A DNA stretch of 54,117 bases from Iodobacter sp. BJB302 (GTDB lineage Bacteria > Pseudomonadota > Gammaproteobacteria > Burkholderiales > Chitinibacteraceae): the NCBI RefSeq assembly GCF_002735645.1, contig NZ_PDZG01000030.1, forward strand, positions 1 to 54,117. Reading direction: 5' to 3'. The position numbers and the translations under genes are program-made. Positions 33,123-43,255 of this stretch are shown piece by piece. The notes under the pieces were generated by a model that had not been told where the DNA came from, did no database searches, and saw only the letters and a list, made by a program, of their open reading frames with translations. How positions within the stretch are numbered: the stretch's first letter is position 1; the number at the start of each line of letters is the position of its first letter.

Positions 33123-33197
33123 GTTCCCATAGTTTAGCGGTTAGAACACTGCCCTTTCACGGCGGCGGCCGGGGTTCGATTCCCCGTGGGAACGCCA
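33123..33197 (+). tRNA. tRNA-Glu (TTC anticodon), copy 2
   Basis: Identical to copy 1 as read by eye; second member of the second tandem unit. Confidence 0.95.
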
Positions 33198-33226
33198 GAA
33201 TTTGTAAGACGTAAGTTCGGAATATC

Positions 33227-33254
33227 AAGGCCGGCTAAGCCGGTTTTTTTATTT
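33227..33254 (+). terminator. Terminator-like hairpin inside the tRNA array, unit 2
   Basis: Same sequence as the hairpin at 32963, repeated by the 264-base duplication. Confidence 0.65.
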
Positions 33255-33268
33255 TTTGAACTTGCAGA

Positions 33269-33345
33269 GCGGCTGTAGCTCAGTTGGATAGAGTATCTGG
33301 CTACGAACCAGAGGGTCAGGAGTTCGAATCTCTTCAGCCGCACCA
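33269..33345 (+). tRNA. tRNA-Arg (ACG anticodon), copy 3
   Basis: Same tRNA sequence as copy 1; the spacer that follows differs from units 1 and 2. Confidence 0.95.
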
Positions 33346-33395
33346 ATAAATATAATGAATTGTCTGATTCAGAAATATTTAAACAGTTTCAAGAT

Positions 33396-33470
33396 GTTCC
33401 CATAGTTTAGCGGTTAGAACACTGCCCTTTCACGGCGGCGGCCGGGGTTCGATTCCCCGTGGGAACGCCA
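33396..33470 (+). tRNA. tRNA-Glu (TTC anticodon), copy 3
   Basis: Same tRNA sequence as copy 1. It is followed by only 23 bases before the next tRNA-Arg and no terminator-like hairpin. Confidence 0.95.
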
Positions 33471-33493
33471 GAATTTAGTATATATAGAAGTAT

Positions 33494-33570
33494 GCGGCTG
33501 TAGCTCAGTTGGATAGAGTATCTGGCTACGAACCAGAGGGTCAGGAGTTCGAATCTCTTCAGCCGCACCA
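33494..33570 (+). tRNA. tRNA-Arg (ACG anticodon), copy 4
   Basis: Same tRNA sequence as copy 1; the fourth pair in the array. Confidence 0.95.
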
Positions 33571-33622
33571 TTAAATACGATGAGTCTTATTGATTCAAAA
33601 ATATTTAGTATGTTTTAAAGAT

Positions 33623-33697
33623 GTTCCCATAGTTTAGCGGTTAGAACACTGCCCTTTCACGGCGGCGGCCGGGGTTCGATTCCCCGTGGGAACGCCA
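33623..33697 (+). tRNA. tRNA-Glu (TTC anticodon), copy 4
   Basis: Same tRNA sequence as copy 1; last gene of the array, followed by a terminator. Confidence 0.95.
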
Positions 33698-33726
33698 TGT
33701 ATTGCTTGATGCATGCTGTATAAATC

Positions 33727-33760
33727 ACCACTCCACCTCATCGGTTGAGTGGTTTTTTTA
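33727..33760 (+). terminator. Terminator of the tRNA array
   Basis: ACCACTC (33727-33733) pairs with GAGTGGT (33747-33753), followed by seven T. It lies between the last tRNA and the convergent LysR gene. Confidence 0.75.
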
Positions 33761-33779
33761 CGCCTGAAATTTGTGCGGC

Positions 33780-34706
33780 TTATTGAATCGGCTTGCTCAA
33801 ATTGTTTTGTAAGCAAGCCTGGATACGTGGCACAACAAATTGAATAAATGCCTCATATTTTTTGGGGAGTGGATGATGGTAGGGGTAGACCAGATAAAAG
33901 GGGTAGGGCGCTGGTTGCCAGCCTGGTAAAACCTCCTGCATTTCACCTTTGCTGACCAGCGGCTCTGCAATATAGGCAGGTAATAAAGCGACACCAAAGC
34001 CAGCAGCAACAGCGCTGGCTGTGCTGGCATAGCTATCAATAGAAAACTGGCTGCGCAGCTCAATTTGCTCAATTTTACCTTCGCATTCCAGCAGCCAGCT
34101 GCCTTCTTGCTCCTGATGTAATTCAAGTAAAACACGGTGCGATACTAAATCACACGGATGGTCCAGCCGTCCTGCCTGCGCAAGATAACTTGCTGAGGCG
34201 TATATCCTTTTTTGCGATAAGCCTAAATGCCTTGCCACCAGATTTTCATCCCCTACTGTTCTTGATCTGATGCAAAAATCAATGCCATCGGCGATGGGGT
34301 TTTTCAGCCTGTGATCGGTATCTAATTCCAGTCGTATGGCGGGATATTGCAAGCTGAATTCAACAAGGATTGGGGCCAGTATGGCTTGCCCGAAGGCTTG
34401 AGTGGCACTGATACGAAGAGCTCCCTCTACCGTAGCCTGCAGCCCTTCAATATCCCGGCGCGATTGCTGAAGCATTTCACGCAATGCCGCGGCATGCACT
34501 GCCAGCCTGATTCCCGCCTCTGTGAGCGATACGCGCCTTGTGGTTCTGAGTACAAGCAGGGTAGCCAGCTCAGCCTCCAGGCGTTTTACACTTTGGCTGA
34601 TATGGCTTTTGGTGCAACCAAGCAAGTCAGCAGCGGCGGTAAAGCTGGCCGTGCGTGCCAGTGCATCGAAGGCGAGTAAGGCGTCAGGCGGGAGTATTGT
34701 TTTCAT
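33780..34706 (-). CDS. LysR-type transcriptional regulator
   Basis: A 308-residue LysR-family regulator. The N-terminal winged helix-turn-helix reads FTAAADLLGCTKSHISQSVKRLEAEL, followed by the RTTRRVSLTEAG wing. A linker helix leads into an effector-binding domain from about residue 90 (LRISATQAFGQAILAPILVEF; DGIDFCIRSR). It resembles the CrgA/DsdC-like subgroup that often regulates a divergent gene. The ATG at 34706 has no obvious ribosome-binding site. The divergent neighbour is a short uncertain ORF, so the target is unknown. Confidence 0.92.
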   Translation of the reverse strand: MKTILPPDALLAFDALARTASFTAAADLLGCTKSHISQSVKRLEAELATLLVLRTTRRVSLTEAGIRLAVHAAALREMLQQSRRDIEGLQATVEGALRISATQAFGQAILAPILVEFSLQYPAIRLELDTDHRLKNPIADGIDFCIRSRTVGDENLVARHLGLSQKRIYASASYLAQAGRLDHPCDLVSHRVLLELHQEQEGSWLLECEGKIEQIELRSQFSIDSYASTASAVAAGFGVALLPAYIAEPLVSKGEMQEVLPGWQPAPYPFYLVYPYHHPLPKKYEAFIQFVVPRIQACLQNNLSKPIQ

Positions 34707-34797
34707 ATGCAAACAGTGTGTCGTGTTTAGCTAGTTTATCGTAATTTAATTGCCAATTACTATGTCATTGTCAATTAATTAAAACGATGGTGCCAGA

Positions 34798-34986
34798 ATG
34801 ATTGCGATCTTACGTCAATTTTTTAATGCCCGTATTCAGCGGCCTGTGCAAATAACTGCTCAACTGAAACGAGTAATGACTGCGCTGGCTGGTTTTTGGT
34901 GGCGGGGTTTTTTGCCCTGCGGGATGGCATTAAGGGATGAGATTGAGGCATTAGAGCGGGTGCGGGATCGCTGGCGTTCCCGTTAG
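34798..34986 (+). CDS. Short hypothetical ORF divergent from the LysR gene
   Basis: A 62-codon ORF starting MIAILRQFFNARIQRPVQIT and ending EIEALERVRDRWRSR. It has many Arg residues and a possible C-terminal amphipathic helix. It starts 91 bases from the LysR gene in the divergent arrangement typical of LysR targets, but its ribosome-binding site is weak and I recognise no family. It may be a gene remnant. The rest of the 34987-35240 gap holds nothing else I can call, apart from a 7-pair hairpin (CTAAAAG-TTTA-CTTTTAG, 35181-35198). Confidence 0.35.
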   Translation: MIAILRQFFNARIQRPVQITAQLKRVMTALAGFWWRGFLPCGMALRDEIEALERVRDRWRSR

Positions 34987-35240
34987 GCAAAGATTGGGCA
35001 ATTCTGTCCATAAAATACAGTATTTATGCTGTCCGCCATACCGCGATGGTCTGATCAGGGTTAATACCTGGCTGCGCAGCAACTGCTCTGTGGGACACTC
35101 TGAGTAAATGAAGGTTTTGGGCAGTTCGCCCAGATGTTTCATAAAATGAAGAGGGTCTTTTAGTTTGCAAAAAGATTGTTCTAAAAGTTTACTTTTAGCG
35201 ATTGTTGTTTGCTAACAGGGTGGAAAGCGCATTGGCTAAA

Positions 35241-38200
35241 ATGAATTATTCCCTTTCGGACTTACTTCTTTTTTTGAATAAAGCTTTGCAATTAGCAGAG
35301 CAGCTTGCTGTTTGGCATGAAAAAAAAGGGGTGCATGGTGCTTTACGGCCTGAATATATCAGTTTTACAGATTCAGGCGTCAGTATCAGCCCTGCAGATC
35401 AGGAAGAGCTGGCATTAAGTCTGCGTTGTCTGCGTTATGCCTCACCAGAGCAGGCGGGACGTTTAGCGCAATTTGATAAGCGCAGTGATTTATATTCCCT
35501 GGGCGTTATTCTCTATGAGTGGATTACAGGGCGCCTTCCTTTTTCTGCTGATGATTTGCTTGATTTAGCGCATCAGCAAATGTCTTCATTACCTGTTGCT
35601 CCTGCTTCGCTACAGCCGCAATTGCCATTACAGATTTCTCATCTTATTTTAAAGCTCCTAGCGAAATCTCCTGAAGCAAGATATGCAACAGCCAGAGGCC
35701 TGGCTGCAGATCTTTCCTTATGTATTCAGCAATTAAAAGCCGCAGGCTATATTGCTTTATTCACATTGGGCGAAACAGACTTAGGATCACAATTTCTAAT
35801 TCCGGATCATTTATATGGCCGGGAACAAGAAATTGAATATTTACAGCAGTTGTATTTAAGAGCGGCTCAGGGGCAAGCGATTATTTGCATGCTAGGCGGG
35901 TATTCGGGGGTAGGAAAATCTACTTTAGCACTTTCAATCCGGGATGAAGTCCAAAATAAGGGAGGGCGGCTTATTGTTGGTAAGTTTGATCAATTCAGAC
36001 GTGATTCACCTTATTCAGCATTAATAGAAGCCTTTAAGTCACTGCTTCGTCAGGTATTAGCCAGTAAACAGGCAGAATTAGCACAATGGCGTGAGAAAAT
36101 TGCAGACTCACTGGGGGAAAATGCACAAATTGTTATTGATGTTCTTCCAGATTTAGAAAAAATAATCGGGCCACAATCCGCCGCCCCTTTGCTAAGTGGC
36201 CTTGCGGCTCAGCGCCGTTTTAATGAGCTGTTTGCTCAGTTAGTTGCACTGTTTGCCAGCAGAGAGCACCCGCTGGCGATATTTTTAGATGATTTACAGT
36301 GGGCTGATTTTGCTTCGCTGGCCTTGATTCAGTCATTTGCTAAAAGCAGTATGGCTGCCCATGTACTGATTATTGCGGCATATCGTGATAATGAGGTCGA
36401 TGCGAATCACCCATTAGTTAATATGCTGAATGAATTACTTAAAAGCAAGGCTTGTGTGGAAAAGCTGGCTTTACAGCCTCTGCATGCGGAGCATTTAAGT
36501 GAAATGATTCAGGATACCTGCCGCAATATTCAGAATGTGGCTGAGTTAAGCCATTTATTAATGAGTAAAACAGAAGGCAATCCATTTTATGCAAGACAGT
36601 TTCTTAAAAATATGCAGGCTAAAGGGCAGTTATTTTTTAATTTCACTGATAATACGTGGCACTGGCAATTAGACCAGGCCCGCCTGCAAGATGCTGCAGA
36701 TAATGTAGTTGAATTAATGATGCAGCGTTTAAATCGTTTTTCACCTGAAACTCAAACTGTATTACAAACCGCTGCCTGTATCGGAAAACGTTTCGACTTA
36801 ACTTTATTGGCAATTGTTGAAAACACAACAGAGACCTTAGCGCTTACATTACTGGCTCCTGCTTTACATGATGAGTTACTTCTTGCTGTTCATGACGGGG
36901 GCGGGCAAAAAATATTCCAGTTTGCCCATGATCGCATTCAGCAGGCGGCATATTCTCTAACTTTAGAACGCAATTTAAACAGCCTGCATTTAGAGATTGG
37001 CCGCCGCTTATTGCAGCAGATATCTGCAGAGGCAACTGAAGCACCTTTATTTGAAATTGTGGATCAGCTTAATCATGGTCTGGATAAAGTGAAATTGCCT
37101 CAGGAGCGAATTGCCTACGCTCAGCTTAATTTACGGGCGGGAATTAAAGCAAGAGAGGCAATGGCCTATCAGGCCGCCATGCGATATTTAGATACGGCTA
37201 TTTCATTATTACCCGAAGATTCTTGGTCAGAATATTATCAGCTTAGCTTTGATATTTACTTAAATGCATCAGAGGCGTGCGATTTATGTAATCTGGATGA
37301 GCGCTTTGAGTTACTGGTTGAAACGTTATTATCCAGGGGGCTGAGCGCCTTAGATAAAGCCCAGGCACGGATCAGACAAAGTATTTATTACAGCCGTAAA
37401 GGCAGGATGGCCGAAAACCTTGAAGCCGGCCGGCTTGGTTTGATTTTATTTGGTATGAATATCCCTGAAATAAATGATCACTATGGGATGAATGAGCGTT
37501 TTAAAAGTGAAATGGTGATATTCAGAGATTATTTTTCAGGTAAAGAATTATCGGGCTTATATGATTTACCTTTTGCACATGATGCAGAAACAGATATTAT
37601 TTTAAAACTTATTGCGTCAATTTCTGAATCTGCCATTTTTACAAATTATCCTTTGTTTTCGCTGATTTCTGTTCTGGGGGCTAACCGTTCGATTGTATTT
37701 GGTAATGCACTGCTTTCTCCTTTTTGTTATACCCTTTTGGGCATTACATTAATTGCACAATTCAAAAATTATCAGGATGCCCGTAATATTGCGGATGCAG
37801 GTTTAAAGTTAAGCCGTGAAAAGCTGTTTGATTTGTGGGGATATAACCGTGCATTTACTTATTACACATGGAATATTAATCATTGGACTTTACACGCTGA
37901 AACGACATTGCCCCTGCTGGATGAAAATTATAATCTGGCATTAAAAGCTCATGATTTAGTTTATGGTGCCTATGTATTAGTGGCCAGGCCATGGGGTCAT
38001 TTTATATTAGGCCGCAGTATGCTCGATGTGATTTCCAGCAACCAGCAGCTGGGGCAGTATTGTTTAACTCATGATGTGGTTTTCCCTGTAACACTGGCTC
38101 AGCCCTTTGAAGCTTTAGCCCGGGTGTTACATGGGGAAAGCAGTTCATTGAGCGATTTAAATTGCGAGCATTTTGATGTACAGGCGTTTCGGCAAGCTTG

Positions 38201-41200
38201 GGGTAGCGTGCCTATTGTGATGGCAGGTTTGCATATTGCACAACTTTCCTTGCATATTTATTCACAGGAATATGATGCTGCTTTGTTATTGGCGGAGCAA
38301 ATAGGCAAAGATTATCCATCTACCTATTTATTAAATTTAGTCTGGAAGTTTTCCCATGGTTTGGCGCTGTCTGCTTTAGCGAGAAAGAATGCAGGAAAAA
38401 AACGACAGGCTTATATTGATGCTCTGGAGGCCATCAGCGAATACTTTGAGCAAATTTCTAAAGAAGGAACGCCTGAAAATGTAGAGCATAAACTGGTTTT
38501 TTTACGCGCCGAGCAGGCGCGTCTGGATAACCGGACTGAGGATGCTGAGCTTTTATATTGGCACGCTATTCGCCTTGCACAGCAAAGAGGTTTTTTACTG
38601 GATGAGGGCTATTTTCATGAAATGCTTGGATTATGGCTGGAGGAAAGAGCCTGCGCTTTTGAGCCCATTCAGCAAATATTAACTCAGGCGGCAACCTGCT
38701 ATCGGCAGTGTCATGCTTTAGCGCTGATGGGGCGGGTTGAGCTGCGATTAAAAGTCTTGCCAAGGCAGGAGCTGGAGCTTATTCAAAATGATGCGGATGC
38801 GCTGCATGCTTTGGACAGCCTAGATACGCTGGCTATTTTGCGGGCCGTTCAGGCGATTTCCAGTGAAGTAGGCGTGCAGCCATTATTGGGGCGCTTGCTG
38901 AAAATTATTATCGAAGCCGCAGGTGCTGATCGTGGTGCCATCGTGGTGCGTGATGGTGATCAGTTGCACATTGAGGCTATTCTTAATTTTGTGCAGCCCG
39001 TATTACCTGAGAGCTTATTGCGTTTTGTTTTTAATACAGGGCAAACCACTTTATTAAATGAGTTAACGCAGTTTTCTGAATTCAGGGGCGATATTTATTT
39101 TACTCAATACCGGCCTGCTTCTATTCTTTGCCGTGCACTGGGGCGCAGCAGTACCGGACGGCGTGTGCTGTATTTAGAGCACAGCACCATCAGTAATACT
39201 TTTTCTATGCAGCGCAGGCAGGTATTGGAGTGGTTGTCTGCGCAGGCTGCTATTTCAATTGAAAATGCGCAAATGTATCAGGAACTTGAATCGCTTGTGG
39301 CAAAGCGCACTGTAGAGCTGGAGCGCAATCGGAATGTATTGGAATCCATTTTAGAATTTTCTCCTGCCCTGGTTTCTTTAAAAGATTTAAATGGCCGCTA
39401 TTTGCGGCACAACTTGCGTTTTGCTGAATTATTTAATCGGGCAGGTGAATCTCTGGTGGGAATGACCGATGAAGAAATTGCAGGGCCGGAAACAGCAAAC
39501 CGGTTTTTAATTCAGGATAAGCGGGTTATTGCAGAAAATGCACCACAGCAGGTTGAAGAAGAAATCATGACCGCTGATGGATTGCATACCTTTTTAACGC
39601 ATAAATTTCCCCTGCGGGATGCGGATGGCAGTGTTTATGCTGTTGGGGGAATTGCGATGGATATTACTGAATTAAAATTAGCACAAAAAACAGCAGAAGC
39701 CGCAACACAGGCAAAAAGTGCCTTTCTGGCCAATATGAGCCATGAAATCAGAACGCCAATGAATGCAGTGATTGGGATGGCCCATCTGGCATTGAAAACA
39801 GAATTAAATGAACGTCAGCGCGATTATGTGCAGAAAATACATTATGCGGGCCAGTCTTTACTGGGAATTATTAATGATATTTTAGATTTTTCTAAAATAG
39901 AAGAGGGCAAATTATCAATTGAAAAAATTGATTTTAATCTTGATCAGGTCTTTGCCAATATTGCGACTCTGACCTCAGGCAAAGCAGAAGATAAAGGTAT
40001 TGAATATCTTTTTCAAGTGCATCCGAATGTGCCCCGATATTTAGCCGGGGACCCCCTGCGTCTGGGGCAGGTATTACTGAATATGGTAAGTAATGCAATT
40101 AAATTTACTGAAGAAGGTGAAGTGCATGTGATTTGTGAGTTAATCCGCTCTGATGCAAAGCAGGTGGTTTTGCGCTTTTCTGTACGGGACACGGGTATGG
40201 GCATGAGTGCAGAGCAGGTAAAAAAACTATTTTTACCTTTCAGCCAGGCGGATACCACCACCACGCGCAAATTTGGTGGCACAGGCTTGGGATTATCGAT
40301 CTCCAAGCGTCTGGTTGAAATGATGGGCGGGGAAATTGAAGTGCAAAGCGTGCCCGAACGGGGCTCTGTTTTTGCGTTTAGCTGTGTTTTTGGCCATGAA
40401 ACAGCACAGCAGCACAACACAACCCGCTTACCTCACCATTTAAATGGCATGCGTATTTTGGTGGTGGATGATAATTCGGTTGCCCGTGAGATTTTGCAGG
40501 AATCACTACAAAGCCTTACTTTTGTTGTGGATGCTGTGTCTTCCGGAGAAGATGCGCTGGTCAATTTGCACCGCGCTGATGCAAAGCAGCAGCCCTATGG
40601 GGTGGTCTTTACAGACTGGCATATGCCGGAAATGAATGGCCTTGAATTAGCCCGCAGAATTAATCTGGATAAAAGATTGTGTCATACGCCATCGCTTGTG
40701 CTGGTAACAGCCTATACAAGGGAAGATATTCGTGCAGAAGCACAGGCTGCACATGTGGATGGTTTTTTGTTTAAGCCAATTAATCAATCAATGGTTGTAG
40801 ATACTTTATTAACCATTTTTGCGCCTGAATTATTGCGTGATATAGCTTCATTTACCCGGACCGATATTATTCCTCATTTGAAAGGCATGCGTGTTTTATT
40901 GGTAGAGGATAATTTAGTTAACCAGCAAATCGCATTAGAGCTAATGCGCTCTGCGGCTATTAAGGTTGATATTGCAAATAATGGCCATGAGGCCATTAAA
41001 AAAATTGTGGAGTTTGGCCCCAAGCACTATCACTGCGTATTAATGGATCTGCAAATGCCAAAAATGGATGGGCATGAAGCGACGGCTGTTATTCGCAGTG
41101 ATGCGGTGTTTAATACCCTGCCTATTATTGCGATGACGGCCCATGCCATTAATGAAGAAAGAGCCCGTTGTTTAGCTGAAGGGATGAATGAACATATCAC

Positions 41201-41753
41201 CAAGCCGATTGATCCGGCTTTATTATTTGAGCGTTTGCAATACTGGTATCAGCATCGTTTATCAGCCGATGGCAATACACGTATTTATATTGGCGATCAC
41301 TTGCCTGAGGAACCGGCCATTAAAACACCTCCGGAGGAGCCAGAACCAGCTGAGGAGATCTTATCCGGATCGAAGGATTTATCTGAATTGGATAAGCTGA
41401 AATTATTATCGGGTGTGGCTGGTTTGGATATAGAGGATGGGCTGGCAAGGCTGGGTCATAATGCTGCATTGTATTGGCTGGTCATTCAGCAGCTGGCCAT
41501 GACTGAGCAGGACAACCCGGAAAGAATTCGTGCTGCATTGGCACAGGGAGATTTTGAAAGTGCTTCCAGAGCGGCGCATTCTTTAAAAGGCGCTGCTGCA
41601 AATTTGTCGTTCAATGATATAACGCAATTTGCAGCCAAGGTTGAGTCTTTATTGCGCCAGGGTGAAAGAGGAGATATTTTATATCGGTATATCAATGAGC
41701 TTGATCAGTCCGTGCAGCTGCTGTGCCGTGCCATTGAGCAAATTGATCAGTAA
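35241..41753 (+). CDS. Giant hybrid sensor kinase: pseudokinase - AAA ATPase - GAF - PAS - HisKA - REC - REC - HPt
   Basis: About 2170 residues, cytoplasmic as far as can be seen. The order is: truncated Ser/Thr-kinase-like domain (1-180), AAA/STAND ATPase (195-470; Walker A GGYSGVGKST with Lys226, Walker B LAIFLDDLQWAD), a long helical repeat region (to about 1190), and GAF (1200-1345). Next come PAS (1375-1485), HisKA with His1501 in SHEIRTPMN, HATPase (NAIKFTEEG, DTGMGM, GGTGLGLSIS), REC1 with Asp1792, REC2 with Asp1936, and HPt with His2113 in AAHSLKGAAANL. The phosphorelay is thus complete. The kinase-like part lacks the N-lobe, the HRD Asp (reads HGALRPEY) and DFG. The start is uncertain: ATG 35241, or TTG at 35232 or 35202. 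Confidence 0.88.
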   Translation: MNYSLSDLLLFLNKALQLAEQLAVWHEKKGVHGALRPEYISFTDSGVSISPADQEELALSLRCLRYASPEQAGRLAQFDKRSDLYSLGVILYEWITGRLPFSADDLLDLAHQQMSSLPVAPASLQPQLPLQISHLILKLLAKSPEARYATARGLAADLSLCIQQLKAAGYIALFTLGETDLGSQFLIPDHLYGREQEIEYLQQLYLRAAQGQAIICMLGGYSGVGKSTLALSIRDEVQNKGGRLIVGKFDQFRRDSPYSALIEAFKSLLRQVLASKQAELAQWREKIADSLGENAQIVIDVLPDLEKIIGPQSAAPLLSGLAAQRRFNELFAQLVALFASREHPLAIFLDDLQWADFASLALIQSFAKSSMAAHVLIIAAYRDNEVDANHPLVNMLNELLKSKACVEKLALQPLHAEHLSEMIQDTCRNIQNVAELSHLLMSKTEGNPFYARQFLKNMQAKGQLFFNFTDNTWHWQLDQARLQDAADNVVELMMQRLNRFSPETQTVLQTAACIGKRFDLTLLAIVENTTETLALTLLAPALHDELLLAVHDGGGQKIFQFAHDRIQQAAYSLTLERNLNSLHLEIGRRLLQQISAEATEAPLFEIVDQLNHGLDKVKLPQERIAYAQLNLRAGIKAREAMAYQAAMRYLDTAISLLPEDSWSEYYQLSFDIYLNASEACDLCNLDERFELLVETLLSRGLSALDKAQARIRQSIYYSRKGRMAENLEAGRLGLILFGMNIPEINDHYGMNERFKSEMVIFRDYFSGKELSGLYDLPFAHDAETDIILKLIASISESAIFTNYPLFSLISVLGANRSIVFGNALLSPFCYTLLGITLIAQFKNYQDARNIADAGLKLSREKLFDLWGYNRAFTYYTWNINHWTLHAETTLPLLDENYNLALKAHDLVYGAYVLVARPWGHFILGRSMLDVISSNQQLGQYCLTHDVVFPVTLAQPFEALARVLHGESSSLSDLNCEHFDVQAFRQAWGSVPIVMAGLHIAQLSLHIYSQEYDAALLLAEQIGKDYPSTYLLNLVWKFSHGLALSALARKNAGKKRQAYIDALEAISEYFEQISKEGTPENVEHKLVFLRAEQARLDNRTEDAELLYWHAIRLAQQRGFLLDEGYFHEMLGLWLEERACAFEPIQQILTQAATCYRQCHALALMGRVELRLKVLPRQELELIQNDADALHALDSLDTLAILRAVQAISSEVGVQPLLGRLLKIIIEAAGADRGAIVVRDGDQLHIEAILNFVQPVLPESLLRFVFNTGQTTLLNELTQFSEFRGDIYFTQYRPASILCRALGRSSTGRRVLYLEHSTISNTFSMQRRQVLEWLSAQAAISIENAQMYQELESLVAKRTVELERNRNVLESILEFSPALVSLKDLNGRYLRHNLRFAELFNRAGESLVGMTDEEIAGPETANRFLIQDKRVIAENAPQQVEEEIMTADGLHTFLTHKFPLRDADGSVYAVGGIAMDITELKLAQKTAEAATQAKSAFLANMSHEIRTPMNAVIGMAHLALKTELNERQRDYVQKIHYAGQSLLGIINDILDFSKIEEGKLSIEKIDFNLDQVFANIATLTSGKAEDKGIEYLFQVHPNVPRYLAGDPLRLGQVLLNMVSNAIKFTEEGEVHVICELIRSDAKQVVLRFSVRDTGMGMSAEQVKKLFLPFSQADTTTTRKFGGTGLGLSISKRLVEMMGGEIEVQSVPERGSVFAFSCVFGHETAQQHNTTRLPHHLNGMRILVVDDNSVAREILQESLQSLTFVVDAVSSGEDALVNLHRADAKQQPYGVVFTDWHMPEMNGLELARRINLDKRLCHTPSLVLVTAYTREDIRAEAQAAHVDGFLFKPINQSMVVDTLLTIFAPELLRDIASFTRTDIIPHLKGMRVLLVEDNLVNQQIALELMRSAAIKVDIANNGHEAIKKIVEFGPKHYHCVLMDLQMPKMDGHEATAVIRSDAVFNTLPIIAMTAHAINEERARCLAEGMNEHITKPIDPALLFERLQYWYQHRLSADGNTRIYIGDHLPEEPAIKTPPEEPEPAEEILSGSKDLSELDKLKLLSGVAGLDIEDGLARLGHNAALYWLVIQQLAMTEQDNPERIRAALAQGDFESASRAAHSLKGAAANLSFNDITQFAAKVESLLRQGERGDILYRYINELDQSVQLLCRAIEQIDQ

Positions 41754-41765
41754 TTTATCTGCATA

Positions 41766-41801
41766 TAAAAAAACACCGCATTGCTGCGGTGTTTTTGTTT
41801 T
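41766..41801. terminator. Bidirectional terminator between the hybrid kinase and accC
   Basis: ACACCGCA-TTGC-TGCGGTGT (41773-41792) has an A-run on its left and a T-run on its right, so it can end transcription from both convergent genes. Confidence 0.9.
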
Positions 41802-43176
41802 AAGGCTGCGCGAGTTTGCCTTCTAATTGCTTTCTGATTTCCGGCATTCTGTGCTCTAAATAATGAATGCTGGTGCTGCCTTTAATAAAGGCTTCATCTA
41901 ATAAAAGTTGCTGGTGCAAAGGGATATTGGTGTTAATCCCTTGTACAACCATTTCAGATAATGCAATTCGCATTCTGGCCATCGCTTGTGCGCGATCATC
42001 ACCATAGGTAATGATTTTACCAATCATCGAATCGTAATAGGATGGCACGGTATAACCCTGGTAAACGTGTGAATCCACGCGCACACCCGGGCCACCTGGG
42101 GTGTGGTAGGTGGTGATTTTACCCGGGCTGGGGATAAACTTAAGCGGATCTTCAGCATTAATCCGGCACTCAATGGCGTGGCCTTTGAGTTTCACGTCTT
42201 TTTGCGTGTAGCGCAGCGGTAAATTAGCCGCCACACGAATCTGCTCTTGCACAATATCGATGCCGGTAATCATTTCGGTAACCGGATGCTCAACCTGAAC
42301 ACGGGTATTCATTTCAATGAAATAGAATTCGCCGTTTTCAAATAAGAATTCGAATGTACCTGCACCTCGGTAATTAATTTTGCGGCAGGCGGCCGCACAT
42401 CTTTCACCGATTTGTTTACGCTGCGCTTCGGTAATGCCCGGTGCAGGTGCTTCTTCAATGACTTTTTGGTGGCGGCGCTGCATGGAGCAATCGCGCTCGC
42501 CCAGATAAATGGCGTTGCCGTGCTGGTCGGCCAGAATCTGGATCTCGATATGGCGTGGGTTCTGCAGGTATTTTTCCATGTAAACCATGGCATTGCCAAA
42601 GAACTTTTCTGCTTCTGATTTGGTCAGCTCAACGGCCGCGACTAATTCTTCTTCAGTATTCACCACGCGCATGCCACGGCCACCGCCGCCGCCAGCTGCT
42701 TTAATAATGACCGGGTAGCCAACGGCTTTACCGATTTTCATTAATTCAGCAGGATCGTCCGGTAAAGCGCCATCAGAGCCGGGTACGCAAGGTACGCCTG
42801 CTTCTTTCATGGCGTCTTTGGCAGAAACCTTGTCGCCCATCAGGCGGATGGATTCCGGGCGCGGGCCAATAAAGGCAAAGCCGGATTCTTCAACGCGCTG
42901 GGCAAAGTCGGCGTTTTCACTTAAAAAACCGTAGCCAGGGTGAATGGCCTGCGCTTCTGTGACTTCAGCTGCGGCAATCAGCGCTGGCACATTCAGATAG
43001 CTTAATGTGGAGGAGGCCGGGCCAATACATACCGATTCATCGGCTAATTTGACATATTTTGCTTCGCGGTCGGCTTCAGAATGCACGACAACCGTTTTGA
43101 TGCCCATTTCACGGCAGGCGCGCAAAATGCGCAGCGCAATTTCACCGCGATTTGCAATCAGGATTTTTTCAAACAT
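41800..43176 (-). CDS. accC: Biotin carboxylase subunit of acetyl-CoA carboxylase
   Basis: A 458-residue ATP-grasp enzyme that carboxylates the biotin on AccB, the first half-reaction of fatty-acid synthesis. The start [20 protein letters not shown], the glycine-rich loop [11 protein letters not shown], the [14 protein letters not shown] motif, [14 protein letters not shown] and ECRINAEDP are all present. The ATG at 43176 follows CACGGAG at a good distance. The frame continues upstream without reason. It lies 79 bases after accB in an aroQ-accB-accC operon. Confidence 0.97.
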   Translation of the reverse strand: MFEKILIANRGEIALRILRACREMGIKTVVVHSEADREAKYVKLADESVCIGPASSTLSYLNVPALIAAAEVTEAQAIHPGYGFLSENADFAQRVEESGFAFIGPRPESIRLMGDKVSAKDAMKEAGVPCVPGSDGALPDDPAELMKIGKAVGYPVIIKAAGGGGGRGMRVVNTEEELVAAVELTKSEAEKFFGNAMVYMEKYLQNPRHIEIQILADQHGNAIYLGERDCSMQRRHQKVIEEAPAPGITEAQRKQIGERCAAACRKINYRGAGTFEFLFENGEFYFIEMNTRVQVEHPVTEMITGIDIVQEQIRVAANLPLRYTQKDVKLKGHAIECRINAEDPLKFIPSPGKITTYHTPGGPGVRVDSHVYQGYTVPSYYDSMIGKIITYGDDRAQAMARMRIALSEMVVQGINTNIPLHQQLLLDEAFIKGSTSIHYLEHRMPEIRKQLEGKLAQP

Positions 43177-43255
43177 GGGAAGCTCCGTGAGGAGTAAGGA
43201 TGAAAGGGAAGCCAGGGGTTTTAACCCTGTTCTTCCCTTTTTAAGCCTTACCGAA

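Larger units (their letters stand above)
32741..33268 (+). repeat. Tandem duplication of a 264-base tRNA-Arg/tRNA-Glu unit
   Basis: 32741-33004 and 33005-33268 appear identical by eye: tRNA-Arg, a 41-base spacer, tRNA-Glu, and a tail with a small terminator-like hairpin. The third and fourth pairs share the tRNAs but have diverged spacers. This indicates a recent duplication on top of an older array. Confidence 0.9.

Noticed and set aside
32741-33697. Direct repeats that could be mistaken for a CRISPR array
   Set aside because: The repeats are tRNA-Arg and tRNA-Glu genes with intact cloverleaves; spacing and length do not fit CRISPR.
34951-35142. Minus-strand 63-codon ORF upstream of the hybrid kinase
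   Set aside because: No ribosome-binding site, no family, and it overlaps the short plus-strand ORF; probably random.
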